A stretch of DNA of 64,000 nt from JAJRXC01 sp047639555 (GTDB taxonomy: Bacteria > Actinomycetota > Acidimicrobiia > Acidimicrobiales > Aldehydirespiratoraceae), in NCBI GenBank assembly GCA_047639555.1, contig JBLIOE010000004.1, positions 1-64,000 on the forward strand. The letters run 5' to 3'. The position numbers were made by a program, and so were the translations under genes. Under the pieces are notes generated by a model. It saw only the letters and a list, made by a program, of their open reading frames with translations. It searched no databases and was not told the origin of the DNA. Of this stretch, positions 17,036-24,802 are shown in pieces. Within the stretch, counting starts at the first letter, position 1. Each line of letters begins with the position of its first letter.

Positions 17036-17278
17036 GTGATTATCAGCTCCGTGATTATTTGGATCGTCGCTCCTCTACAGATCATCTCGGCACTTTCGCT
17101 GATCTTCCTTGTGCTTTTGCACAGTGGTAAGGGCGGCGGCCTGTCCGACATGTTTGGCGGCGGTGCCGGCGCCGCGGCTGCGGGCTCGACGGTGGTTGAG
17201 AAAAACCTCGACCGCATCACTGTGATCGCTGCGGTGGTCTTCGTCTTTGCCTCCATAGCGCACGCGCTCGTCTTCTAG
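17036..17278 (+). CDS. secG: Preprotein translocase subunit SecG
   Basis: An 80-residue membrane protein with two hydrophobic helices (about residues 2-25 and 58-80). They are linked by the conserved LLHSGKGGGLSDMFGGG segment, diagnostic of SecG, the auxiliary subunit of the SecYEG channel. Position after tpiA is the conserved actinobacterial order. The start is GTG at 17036. A 103-base gap from tpiA leaves room for a separate promoter. Confidence 0.93.
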   Translation: MIISSVIIWIVAPLQIISALSLIFLVLLHSGKGGGLSDMFGGGAGAAAAGSTVVEKNLDRITVIAAVVFVFASIAHALVF

Positions 17279-17348
17279 CGCGGTGATTTTCTCCCCATCT
17301 TTCGCTTGATCGGGCTGAAACAGACGGAAGTTTGGCCGATGGGACGTG

Positions 17349-18806
17349 ATGCGTCGTGTTGCCATCTCCCTGTTTGCGTTCCTGGCGTTCGCCACCTCGT
17401 GCGCGGGGGAACGACCGACCTTCGATGACAGCGCCGCCCGTGAAGTCGACCCTGTCGACGTGGAAGAGACCACAACCACCGTCGCGGCTGAGCGCCCGGT
17501 CGTGCGCCTCGCCGTTGCCGACGGATGGTCGCTGGATCCTGCTGACGCCGGTCCCGCCTCCCTCACGAACCGAGTTGTCGCCGACCTCCTCTACGAGGGG
17601 CTTACGAGCCTCGATGATTTTGGTCTGCCCCAAGCCGGCCGCGCCGAGCGATGGTTCGCTAGCGAGGACCGGCTGACGTGGACTTTCGTCTTGGGCGACA
17701 CGCTGGTTGACGGCGCCGGTGAAACCTTCTCCGCCCGAGACGCCAAACTCTCGCTTGAACGAATAGCGGCGCGCGGCGCTTCCGATCAGGCCGCCAGTGC
17801 TCTGATGTCGATCAACGGCTGGGCTGACTACATGGCTGGCACCACCGGGGGAGTGGCCGGTATCTCCGCCCCCGACGGGACCACGCTTGTCGTTCGGCTC
17901 GACACGGCGAACGAACTGCTACTGGACGTGCTTGCTTCGCCAGCCTTCGGCCTGACCGGCACGACGGTTGACGGCAGCCTCCGAACGACGGGTGCATTTC
18001 GTCCCACTTCTGATCCCGTTCGATTCGAAGCGGTCTCGTCCGACAATCCGATCGCGGCGATCGATCTCGTGAGCCACGCCGGTGGCCCGGCGGCTGCGTT
18101 TGCCGCTGGTTCAGTGGATTGGGCCGTCCTGGATACCGACGACGACAGCACCCGCCTCGATGCTGACATCGTGCGTCAGCCGCTCGATCTACAGATCGCT
18201 CTTGTCGCCCGTCAACCTGATGAGGAGGACCGGCGAGGCACGCTCGGCGCGGTTGAATCGCTGACGCTGGCGAACAGCGTTCCCGGCTTGACCGCTCGGT
18301 CCGTTCCCCGCGTGCAAGGTGATCACCCTTTGCCGACCTCGATCACAGTCGACGTGCCGGTTGGCGCTCTCATCCCGCTTGGTGAAGCTCTGGTCGCTCA
18401 GCTCGAAGGCGCGGGCGCATCGGTGGATGTCGTCTTCGCCGAACCCGAGGACTTTGCGGCTCGGATCGCCAGCGGAGAAGCCGAAGTGTTCCCCGTGATA
18501 ATCGCAGGCGGAACGGGTCCCGCCAGCGGCGTGCTGCGACTCGCGGTGCCCGGAGCGATCGACGACGTGTTCGGACCCCAGTCGCAAGCCCGAGCCGAAC
18601 TGGCCGAAGCCGTGGTCACCGAGTTCGACCTCGAGCAGCGCTCGCTGTTCGCCGGAGCGCTCGAACGAGCACTCATCGAAGACGGTCTCCTGCTCCCCAT
18701 CGGGCGTTACGAAGTGCGTGTGGCTCTCGGCCACCGACTCGACGGTCTGCGCCACCGCTCCGACGGCACGCTCGATCTGCGAACCGTCGAAATCGCGGAT
18801 TCGTAG
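17349..18806 (+). CDS. Extracellular solute-binding lipoprotein, family 5 (peptide/nickel type)
   Basis: A 485-residue exported protein. The N-terminus is a lipoprotein signal (RRVAISLFAFLAFATSCAG) with Cys as the acylation site, then an acidic linker. NRVVADLLYEGLTSLDDFG, WTFVLGDTLVDGAGETFSARDAKLSLERI are characteristic of SBP_bac_5 proteins that feed oligopeptide-type ABC importers. No permease or ATPase gene is adjacent, so its partner is elsewhere or it acts alone. GTG at 17346 or ATG at 17349 are both possible starts. It is the last gene before tRNA-Leu. Confidence 0.83.
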   Translation: MRRVAISLFAFLAFATSCAGERPTFDDSAAREVDPVDVEETTTTVAAERPVVRLAVADGWSLDPADAGPASLTNRVVADLLYEGLTSLDDFGLPQAGRAERWFASEDRLTWTFVLGDTLVDGAGETFSARDAKLSLERIAARGASDQAASALMSINGWADYMAGTTGGVAGISAPDGTTLVVRLDTANELLLDVLASPAFGLTGTTVDGSLRTTGAFRPTSDPVRFEAVSSDNPIAAIDLVSHAGGPAAAFAAGSVDWAVLDTDDDSTRLDADIVRQPLDLQIALVARQPDEEDRRGTLGAVESLTLANSVPGLTARSVPRVQGDHPLPTSITVDVPVGALIPLGEALVAQLEGAGASVDVVFAEPEDFAARIASGEAEVFPVIIAGGTGPASGVLRLAVPGAIDDVFGPQSQARAELAEAVVTEFDLEQRSLFAGALERALIEDGLLLPIGRYEVRVALGHRLDGLRHRSDGTLDLRTVEIADS

Positions 18807-18879
18807 ACCCATTTGAGGTGTGGCTCTACGCCGCTCCCGCTACGATTGCGCTTCGCATTCGGCTTGTCCGGATGGTCAC

Positions 18880-18962
18880 GTCGGAGTGGCGGAATTGGCA
18901 GACGCGCTAGCTTGAGGGGCTAGTGCCCGAAAGGGCGTGGGGGTTCAAGTCCCCCCTCCGAC
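18880..18962 (+). tRNA. tRNA-Leu (anticodon GAG)
   Basis: The acceptor arms GTCGGAG (18880-18886) and CTCCGAC (18956-18962) pair perfectly. The anticodon stem CTAGC/GCTAG (18907-18911, 18919-18923) encloses the loop TTGAGGG, giving anticodon GAG at 18914-18916. A long variable arm (TGCCCGAAAGGGCGT region) and a T-arm with GGGTTCAAGTCCC complete a class II leucine tRNA. No CCA is encoded; ACA follows. Its 3' end is the insertion point of the large island downstream. Confidence 0.95.
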
Positions 18963-18985
18963 ACACTTGTTAGTACACGCGTCAG
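18944..18985 (+). repeat. Island att-like site, copy 1 (tRNA-Leu 3' end plus flank)
   Basis: The end of the tRNA and the following bases, including the distinctive GTTAGTACACGCGTC block (18969-18983), recur as a direct repeat at 26911-26953 and in part at 29444-29466. A direct repeat of a tRNA 3' end is the standard footprint of site-specific integration. This copy is the intact tRNA-proximal boundary. Confidence 0.8.
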
Positions 18986-19052
18986 GTCCTGCTGAGACCT
19001 GCATGCGTCCGTCGTCGTGGTAGACGACGGAGAGGTTGAGTTCGCTGTAGAC
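18945..19052 (-). pseudogene. C-terminal remnant of a serine-type site-specific recombinase (tentative)
   Basis: On the minus strand, 35 codons read VYSELNLSVVYHDDGRMQ, continue through an ACTNKCVGGGT-like tail and stop inside the tRNA T-arm. A short beta-rich segment ending in V-GGGT resembles the C-terminus of large serine recombinases as I remember them, and its position across the att site fits an integrase gene ending at its own attachment site. The rest of the gene is gone; the frame is interrupted by a transposase fragment at 19055. Assignment rests on a short stretch and is tentative. Confidence 0.4.
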
Positions 19053-19054
19053 CC

Positions 19055-19192
19055 GAGCTCTTCGACATCTCGGTAAGACAGCCCGTATCGGAGGTACCAG
19101 CGCACAGCCAGCATGATGACCTCAGGAGGAAACCGAAAGCCGGCGAACGCCGAACGATCCACTGGCGGTGACTGATTCCGGTGATGGCGCAT
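19055..19192 (-). pseudogene. IS6-family transposase N-terminal remnant
   Basis: About 46 codons on the minus strand contain FAGFRFPPEVIMLAVRWY, then LRYGLSYRDVEEL. This is the highly conserved N-terminal region of IS6/IS26-type transposases (helix-turn-helix preceding the DDE core). Homology stops abruptly after VEEL at 19055, where the recombinase-like fragment starts, so only about a fifth of the transposase survives. No inverted terminal repeats could be recognised. It is a decayed insertion or deletion junction at the island edge. Confidence 0.75.
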
Positions 19193-19322
19193 CCCGGAAC
19201 CCTTGCCCGTCGGCGAGTCGATCCCTCAACGCAACAGTGCCTACTCGGCCCCTTCACGCGAAGAGGCCTCCGTTATCGGGTCGTCGCAGTTCATCCGGCG
19301 ACCGATTTCTGACTCAAGGGCG

Positions 19323-19616
19323 TCAGTTGGTTCCCAGGTAGGCGTCTAGTGCGTCGCGTACGACATCGCTTTCTGATTTCTTGTCGGTCTTGGCCCGTTT
19401 CTTGAGTTGGGTCTTGAGGCGATCAGGAATGCGGTAGCTCGATGGCTTGGTCACGGTGTCGCCCAGCCTGGGTGTGCGTCGGCGGGTCTTCTTCATCGTC
19501 GTGAGTTCAGCGTCGGTGTATTCGCGTTCGGCGAGCCCTTCGGCCATAGCTGTGAGTTCGGCTTCGGTGAAGGTCTTGCCTGATTTGGTGGTGAAGGTCT
19601 TGGTTGGCTTGCTCAT
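19323..19616 (-). CDS. Ribbon-helix-helix antitoxin
   Basis: A 97-residue basic protein. A low-complexity N-terminus (TFTTKSGKTFTEAELTAM) is followed by a C-terminal RHH/CopG-type DNA-binding segment (YRIPDRLKTQLKKRAK...SESDVVRDALDAYL). Its start (ATG at 19616) overlaps the stop of the upstream toxin-like gene by four bases. This arrangement is typical of type II toxin-antitoxin operons with the toxin first. It probably neutralises the toxin and represses the operon through the palindrome at 19866-19897. Confidence 0.75.
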   Translation of the reverse strand: MSKPTKTFTTKSGKTFTEAELTAMAEGLAEREYTDAELTTMKKTRRRTPRLGDTVTKPSSYRIPDRLKTQLKKRAKTDKKSESDVVRDALDAYLGTN

Positions 19617-19864
19617 GCGGTGTCTCCGAGCAGGGGAAGGTATTTCGGTTGCAGGGTCATGGCGTGGATGACGACGTCGGCCCGTTCGAGTTCGAGGTAG
19701 ATGACCTCGAGAAGATTCCCGGCGAGATCTGGACCGATCGCGAGGGATTTCGGTGGTTCGTGATCGGCTTCGATGTCGTAGAAACCGAGGGCGTTGTTCC
19801 ATGCGTGGAGGATGTCGTCATTGGTTTTGCCGTGTTTCCTCGCTGATTCAAGGATGACCGGCAC
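19613..19864 (-). CDS. Small toxin of a type II TA module (BrnT/RelE-like, family uncertain)
   Basis: An 83-residue protein: ILESARKHGKTNDDILHAWN at the N-terminus, then LAIGPDLAGNLLEVIYLELE and a C-terminal VIHAMTLQPKYLPLL. The pattern of an N-terminal helix, beta strands with GPD..GNLLEV, and IHAM..RPKY is found in small actinobacterial toxins paired with RHH antitoxins. I liken it to BrnT/RelE-type RNases, but the family call is uncertain. The start is GTG at 19864, two bases from a perfect palindrome. It is co-transcribed with the antitoxin. Confidence 0.65.
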   Translation of the reverse strand: MPVILESARKHGKTNDDILHAWNNALGFYDIEADHEPPKSLAIGPDLAGNLLEVIYLELERADVVIHAMTLQPKYLPLLGDTA

Positions 19865-19865
19865 C

Positions 19866-19897
19866 CCCTAAACGTACTACACGTATTACGTTTAGGG
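19866..19897 (-). promoter_or_regulatory. Operator palindrome of the TA module
   Basis: A perfect inverted repeat with arms CCCTAAACGTA (19866-19876) and TACGTTTAGGG (19887-19897) around a 10-base spacer. It directly precedes the toxin start codon, where an RHH antitoxin would autoregulate. The binding role is inferred from position and symmetry. Confidence 0.7.
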
Positions 19898-19960
19898 AAG
19901 GGTCCCTTTGGCGTTCCGCCCGCGGCGCGACTGGAGTTTGGCCACATGGCCAGCGATCGA

Positions 19961-20080
19961 GGGGTGTCGCGTTGCTAATGGTTTGCTTATGGCATCCAGC
20001 ACCCTGGAGCGGCATCGAGCGGTAGGGAGCGGTTCCGGTGGTCGCCAGATGCCGCTCAGGGGCGCTGGCTACCGCAGGAC
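19961..20080. repeat. Long direct repeat, copy A (about 120 bp)
   Basis: From GGGGTGTCGCGTTGC to ACCGCAGGAC this stretch matches 29327-29445 with roughly ten differences and an indel. It begins with an arm-like motif (TTGCTAATGGTTTGCTTATGG, internally repeated) that also occurs at 27710 and 30501. No coding potential is seen. It is interpreted as element-end or attachment-arm DNA copied with successive insertions. Confidence 0.75.
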
Positions 20081-20109
20081 GACGCTGGATGCGTGGTGGG
20101 GGAGGTTTG

Positions 20110-20146
20110 TTCGAGTCCCCCCGGACACTCCAACAAGTGTTCGATC
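20110..20146. repeat. tRNA-Leu 3'-end remnant with ACACT/AGTGT hairpin
   Basis: TTCGAGTCCCCCC resembles the tRNA T-arm end. It is followed by GGACACTCCAACAAGTGTT, a short inverted repeat (ACACT/AGTGT), and then CGATC. The same hairpin block with CGATC follows the tRNA-like end at 24959-24982. The rest of the gap from 19898 to 20364 holds only copy A of the long repeat and no recognisable gene. Confidence 0.55.
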
Positions 20147-20364
20147 ACCTATCAAGTATGATTGAGCTCCGTCATCCTCCCGAGCAACGGCGAGTCGGTG
20201 GTTGATGGTCGTCATCCCTCGAGTTGGGCTCTGACCTCATCTCTGCGAGGCGTCCGCTGAAACGCATCGCAGTGCATATTCGGTGTGTTGTCGAGCGGCC
20301 GTCTCCGCACCAGTCCGCCACCACCGCAATCTTCGAAAACGTGGACTGAAGCTAGGGTTGCCGC

Positions 20365-22071
20365 GTGATCGTGAAACTGCTGGGGCCACCTGAGATTGCC
20401 GATACACAAGGTGAGCCCATCCATGTGAGGGGGAAGAAGACCTGGGGTTTGATTGCCCGAATTTTGCTCTCTGACGCACCCGTGTCGCGTCGCCGCTTGG
20501 CCGAGGAACTTTTCGCGACCGCCGATGACCCGATGGGGGCTCTACGGTGGGCTCTCGCACAGCTTCGGCGCTCATTGGCCGACCCGAACTCCTTCTGCAA
20601 CGATCCCGTTGAAGCCAACCTTTCTTCCTCTCTCCAGGTAGATGTCTTGCACCTGGATCAGCGGGAAGCCGATCTCTCTGACATCCCCGGTCAGCTTCTT
20701 GAAGGCATCGATGTGGCCTGGAGCCCCGAGTTCGACGTGTGGCTCTCCGTCGAACGTTGGCGGGCTGCCAGTCAGGTCGACGCCGCCCTACACACCGCGA
20801 CCCTGGAGGCACTTGCTGTCGGCGAGGGAACTCTCGCGGCATCCTACGCCCGCGAGTTGGTGGCGAGGGCTCCCCTCGAAGAGAGCGGCCACGTCCTGTT
20901 GGTCAAGTCGCTGGTTGTGTGTGGTGATGTCAATGCCGCCAGAGATCGGGTGACTGCATGCGAGCAACTTTTTGCGGCGGAACTCGGAACCGAACCGAGC
21001 CTGGCCGTTTCCAGGGCGCTGCGAACAGAAGTGATTGGTCGCCCACCTGGCGTCTCCCATCAGTCCTCCGCCCTCACATTGCTAGAAGCCGGTAGGACAG
21101 CAGTCGATGCTGGCGCGATCGATGCTGGTATCGAGTCTCTCAGGCAAGCCGTGGCCGACGCTGAGGCGAGCAAGGATCTTCAACTCTATGGAAAGTGCCA
21201 AGGTGCTCTGGGCTCGGCGCTCATTCATGGCATTCGCGGGTACGACGATGAGGGATCGCTGGCGTTGCACAGTGCCGTGGAGTCATCGGTCGAAGCGTCG
21301 GACCCCGCCACTGCAGCCATGGCACTTATGGAACTTGGCTACGTCGAACTTCTCGCCGGGCGCCGTCATGCAGCGAGCACCTTCCTCGAACGGGCTAGCG
21401 ATGCGGCAGACGATCTGCCGGAGTTGCAGAGCAGTATCACATCCTTCAAGAGCATCAATCTCACCGACTGGGGCCGCTTCGAGGATGCGCTCGTTCTCGG
21501 TGACGAGTCGATCGAACTCGCCGAGCGCAGTGATTCTCACCGCGACCGCGCCTGGGCCATGACTTTCAAAGCCCGCACGTTGATGGAACTGAACCGGTAC
21601 GACGAAGCTCGTGAGTTGCTGGCTCGATCACTTCCGATCGCCGTGGAGGAGAAGTGGTTGGCCTTTCGGCCGCTCGTCGAAATCTTCATTCTCGAACTCG
21701 ACCGCTTGCAAGGTCGCGACTCCTTGGAGATTCGAGCCGACCTCGAACTGGTCTTCGCCGCCTGTTGTCAGCTTGCCGATCCATGCTGGGAAGGTCTCGC
21801 AGCACGCGGCATTGGGCTGACATATGAGACCGAGGCTGGATCGTCAATCGCCTATTCATGGCTGAACGATGCCGTGGAACGTTGCACCCGCGTCACCGAC
21901 ACGTGGATGTGGGTTGAGGCTTGGGTGCTGGAACCCGAGATCGAGTTGGCAACTCGCCTTGGCCACTTGGATCATGCTCGCTCAAAGGGTCAGCAGCTGC
22001 TCCATCATTCGGCCATCAAGCAGCTCGACTATCACGCTGACCTGGCCCGGGACCTTCTGTCGGGTCTGTAG
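20365..22071 (+). CDS. SARP/BTAD-type transcriptional regulator with TPR region
   Basis: A 568-residue protein. The N-terminal ~75 residues form an OmpR-like winged helix (VKLLGPPEIADTQGE, SRRRLAEELF, ALRWALAQLRRSL). A bacterial transcriptional activator domain follows at about 85-215 (FDVWLSVERWR, YARELVARAPLEESGHVLLV, LGTEPSLAVSRAL). The rest, about 230-560, is helical and TPR-like. SARP-type regulators usually activate neighbouring genes by binding direct repeats. It is the first large gene of the island and lies upstream of an OsmC gene, a monooxygenase and isomerase-like genes. No NB-ARC ATPase domain is present. Confidence 0.85.
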   Translation: MIVKLLGPPEIADTQGEPIHVRGKKTWGLIARILLSDAPVSRRRLAEELFATADDPMGALRWALAQLRRSLADPNSFCNDPVEANLSSSLQVDVLHLDQREADLSDIPGQLLEGIDVAWSPEFDVWLSVERWRAASQVDAALHTATLEALAVGEGTLAASYARELVARAPLEESGHVLLVKSLVVCGDVNAARDRVTACEQLFAAELGTEPSLAVSRALRTEVIGRPPGVSHQSSALTLLEAGRTAVDAGAIDAGIESLRQAVADAEASKDLQLYGKCQGALGSALIHGIRGYDDEGSLALHSAVESSVEASDPATAAMALMELGYVELLAGRRHAASTFLERASDAADDLPELQSSITSFKSINLTDWGRFEDALVLGDESIELAERSDSHRDRAWAMTFKARTLMELNRYDEARELLARSLPIAVEEKWLAFRPLVEIFILELDRLQGRDSLEIRADLELVFAACCQLADPCWEGLAARGIGLTYETEAGSSIAYSWLNDAVERCTRVTDTWMWVEAWVLEPEIELATRLGHLDHARSKGQQLLHHSAIKQLDYHADLARDLLSGL

Positions 22072-22114
22072 ATCTGACCCCAGATAACACTGTTCGACAA
22101 TTGATTTTGGGCCG

Positions 22115-22135
22115 CACACGCGGCGTCACACGCGG
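22115..22135 (+). promoter_or_regulatory. Tandem CACACGCGG direct repeats upstream of the OsmC gene
   Basis: CACACGCGG occurs at 22115-22123 and again at 22127-22135, a 12-base period, ending 18 bases before the OsmC start. SARP proteins bind short direct repeats near promoters, and a SARP-type gene lies just upstream, so this is a candidate site. No clear -10 box is visible. Confidence 0.35.
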
Positions 22136-22153
22136 GCCGTTCACTGTCGTGGC

Positions 22154-22714
22154 ATGACAATCACCAATAACCCAGTCAACAACGGTGTCAACACCGAAGC
22201 CCTGCTCGGAGCGCGAGAGGCCTTGAGCCAAACACCCAACGCAGCCGAATTCGTGTGGCGAGCCGAATGCAAGTGGATCGACGGCACCTACAGCCAGACC
22301 ACGGTCGATGGTTTCTCCGGCCTCGGTCAGGAACACCGTCACACAAACCAATACACGTTTGATGCCGATCACCCCGAGTGCTTCGCCTCCCAGGATCGTG
22401 GCGCCACGCCTCCTGAGCTTCTGTTGGCTGCCTTGGCCAGCTGTTTGACCGCCGGGGTGGCATCGGTTGCCCAGCACCGGAAGATCCAACTCAACTCGGT
22501 CACGGCCAAGGTCGAAGGGCAGCTCAACGTTCTTGGGATCCTGGGCGCTGATCCGGACATCCGTAACGGCTTCAGCGACATCACCGTGTCGTTCGACATC
22601 GATTCCGACGCCTCGCCCGAGGACCTTCAGGCGCTTGTCGGTCAGTCGCAGAAGCGCTCCGCCGTCTACGACATCGTCACGAACCCAACCAACGTCACCG
22701 TCAAGGTCGCCTGA
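22154..22714 (+). CDS. OsmC/Ohr-family thiol peroxidase-like protein
   Basis: A 186-residue protein. ECFASQDRGATPPELLLAALASCLTAGVASVAQ contains the OsmC-fold central helix with the first redox cysteine. The C-terminal half (SAVYDIVTNPTNVTVKV) aligns with the region where many members carry a second cysteine, here replaced by serine in KRSAVYDIV. It may therefore work as a one-Cys or non-peroxidatic member. Only four bases separate its stop from the GTG of the flavin monooxygenase, so the two are likely co-transcribed. Confidence 0.82.
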   Translation: MTITNNPVNNGVNTEALLGAREALSQTPNAAEFVWRAECKWIDGTYSQTTVDGFSGLGQEHRHTNQYTFDADHPECFASQDRGATPPELLLAALASCLTAGVASVAQHRKIQLNSVTAKVEGQLNVLGILGADPDIRNGFSDITVSFDIDSDASPEDLQALVGQSQKRSAVYDIVTNPTNVTVKVA

Positions 22715-22718
22715 AGCG

Positions 22719-24161
22719 GTGAATCTCCCTGATCCCTCAGAGGGCGAACGGGTCAAGCACATCCGGGTCGTCGTCATCGGCGCCGGACACGCAGGGCTCG
22801 CGATGAGTCGTCGCCTCAGCGAACGGTCGATCGAGCATGTGGTCCTGGAACGCGCTGAGGTCGCCAACTCGTGGAGCACGGAACGTTGGGACTCGCTACG
22901 CCTACTGACACCGAATTGGCAGAGCCAACTCCCTGCAATGAGCTACGAAGGCGACGATCCGGACGGCTTCATGACGATGCCCGAAGTTGTCGACTTCATC
23001 AGCGCCTACGCCGACACGATCGCGGCACCCGTGCAAACCCAGACGACCGTGACTCGCGTCTGCGCCGCCCAGGTCGGCTACGTCGTGGAGACGGACAAGG
23101 GGTCGTGGACGTGTGAAGCCCTCGTCATCGCCAGCGGCGGATCGAACGTCGCGAATGTGCCAGCCCTTGCCTCCGAGGTGCCAGGCACGATCGCAACGGA
23201 GACACCCATGACCTATCGGTCGCCCGAATATCTCGATCACCAGGGCGTGCTCATCGTGGGTGCATCGGCGACTGGGGTGCAGCTGGCGGACGAAATTCAT
23301 CGATCCGGCCGAGACGTCACGATCTCAGTCGGCGAACATGTGCGGTTGCCGAGGACCTACCGGGGGCGCGATGTGTTCTGGTGGATGGACGCGGCCGGTA
23401 TCTCAGATCAGCGTCACACCGAGATGGATGATCTCGTTCGAGCCCGGAATCTCCCGTCGCCCCAATTGATCGGGACCCCAGAACGCCGCTCGATTGACCT
23501 GAACTCTCTCACCGATCGCGGAGTGAAGATCGTCGGGCGACTGGGACGAATCACTGGTGGTCAGGCCCAGTTCGCCGGCTCGCTGGCCAACGTGTGCTCG
23601 ATGGCCGATCTCAAGATGAACCGGCTGCTGCAAGCGTTCGATGATTGGGCAAACGCCTCGCGCCTCGAAATCAGCGATCCGCCACAGCGATTCGACCCGA
23701 CGCGAATCCCCTCCACCCCGAGACTCAGCCTCGATCTGGTCGACGGTGGAATCGGCACCATCGTGTGGGCCACGGGATACCGCCCAGACTACTCCTGGCT
23801 GCACGTGCCCGTCGTCGATCGCAAAGGTCGTATCCGCCACGACGGAGGCATAGTCGAAGACGCCCCAGGCATCTACGTGATCGGGCTCAACATGTTGAGG
23901 AGACGGCGATCGAGCTTCATCAACGGGGCACAGGACGATTCCGAAGAGATCAGCAACCACCTCGAGAAGCACCTCGCGGAACTGAACGAGGACCCACAGG
24001 GTCAGACAGGAAAGATGAAATGGAAACCAATGAGTACATCGAGGTCATTGCGAAGGAAGGGACGCTCTTCGCTGCTGCGGCTGAACGTAGCGGCCTCGAC
24101 ATTCGCATACCGACTTGCCCCGAGTGGGATATGCGCAAGCTGGTCCAGCACCTGGGTCTGA
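22719..24161 (+). CDS. Flavin-containing monooxygenase/NAD(P)-dependent oxidoreductase
   Basis: A 480-residue flavoprotein. VVVIGAGHAGLAMSRRL is the FAD-binding GxGxxG loop. NSWSTERWDSLRLLTPNW is typical of Trk-type/FMO-like monooxygenases. VLIVGASATGVQLADEI is the second, NAD(P)H-binding, Rossmann motif, and IVWATGYRPDYSWL resembles the ATGY motif. The natural end appears near HLEKHLAELNEDPQG. From about 24010 the frame continues 50 codons into the next gene, giving a 142-base overlap and a basic, unconserved tail. Its substrate is unknown. Confidence 0.85.
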   Translation: MNLPDPSEGERVKHIRVVVIGAGHAGLAMSRRLSERSIEHVVLERAEVANSWSTERWDSLRLLTPNWQSQLPAMSYEGDDPDGFMTMPEVVDFISAYADTIAAPVQTQTTVTRVCAAQVGYVVETDKGSWTCEALVIASGGSNVANVPALASEVPGTIATETPMTYRSPEYLDHQGVLIVGASATGVQLADEIHRSGRDVTISVGEHVRLPRTYRGRDVFWWMDAAGISDQRHTEMDDLVRARNLPSPQLIGTPERRSIDLNSLTDRGVKIVGRLGRITGGQAQFAGSLANVCSMADLKMNRLLQAFDDWANASRLEISDPPQRFDPTRIPSTPRLSLDLVDGGIGTIVWATGYRPDYSWLHVPVVDRKGRIRHDGGIVEDAPGIYVIGLNMLRRRRSSFINGAQDDSEEISNHLEKHLAELNEDPQGQTGKMKWKPMSTSRSLRRKGRSSLLRLNVAASTFAYRLAPSGICASWSSTWV

Positions 24162-24802
24162 TTCATCTCTGGGCCGCTGCCCATGTCGACCAGCCACATC
24201 CTGAACCGGGCTTCGGCTCTGATCTCGCCAGCCTGGCAATATTCTGGCCAGATCTGGCCGACTCGTACCCGGCGGATGCTGACCTGGTCGACTGGTACCG
24301 GAAGACCAACGCCAACCTGGTTCGTGTCTTGGAGTCGACGCCACCAGATCAGGAGTGCTTCACCTTCCTTCCCACGTCATCGCCCCTGGCGATGTGGGCG
24401 CGTCGACAGGCAAGTGAAACCGCCGCACATCGATTCGATGCGGAGAACGCCGTTGGGATGATGTCAGGGTTCGACCCAGTCTTTGCCGCAGATGCTCTCG
24501 ACGAACTCCTATCGGGCTTCGCTCCAGGGCGTCAGGCGCTGCCCATCTCGACTGTGCGAACGATGCATGTCCACGCCGTGGACACGGACGACCACTGGCT
24601 CATGAAGCTGGGCCCCGAGGTCACCACCACGTCTCGCACCGATGGTCCCGGTGACCTCACGCTCACCGGGAGAGCGGCTGACCTGTACTTGACGCTGTGG
24701 AACAGGGGAGGCGATTCCACCATCAGCATCATCGGCGAGGGTGAACTCCTTGACGTGTGGCACGGCAACATCCAGGTTCGCTGGGGGGAGGATGCGAAAT
24801 AG
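24020..24802 (+). CDS. Mycothiol-dependent maleylpyruvate isomerase-like protein, copy 1
   Basis: A 260-residue protein of the DinB-like mycothiol-dependent isomerase superfamily. CPEWDMRKLVQHLGLIHLWAA and ARRQASETAAHRFDAEN supply the likely metal ligands (His, then ExxxH). The C-terminal domain is MDMPI_C-like (GDLTLTGRAADLYLTLWNR). ATG at 24020 is inside the 3' part of the upstream monooxygenase reading frame. A clear paralogue lies at 25961-26737 on the other side of a PadR gene, with strings such as WYR.TNANL.RVLES and FTFLP shared. The actual thiol-linked reaction is unknown. Confidence 0.8.
   Translation: METNEYIEVIAKEGTLFAAAAERSGLDIRIPTCPEWDMRKLVQHLGLIHLWAAAHVDQPHPEPGFGSDLASLAIFWPDLADSYPADADLVDWYRKTNANLVRVLESTPPDQECFTFLPTSSPLAMWARRQASETAAHRFDAENAVGMMSGFDPVFAADALDELLSGFAPGRQALPISTVRTMHVHAVDTDDHWLMKLGPEVTTTSRTDGPGDLTLTGRAADLYLTLWNRGGDSTISIIGEGELLDVWHGNIQVRWGEDAK

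Noticed and set aside
18920..19192. A 90-codon minus-strand frame covering the tRNA and ending SEGGLEPPRPFGH
   Set aside because: Its second half is the reverse complement of the tRNA and att region. Only the N-terminal IS6-like portion has real protein similarity, so it is annotated as a relic instead.
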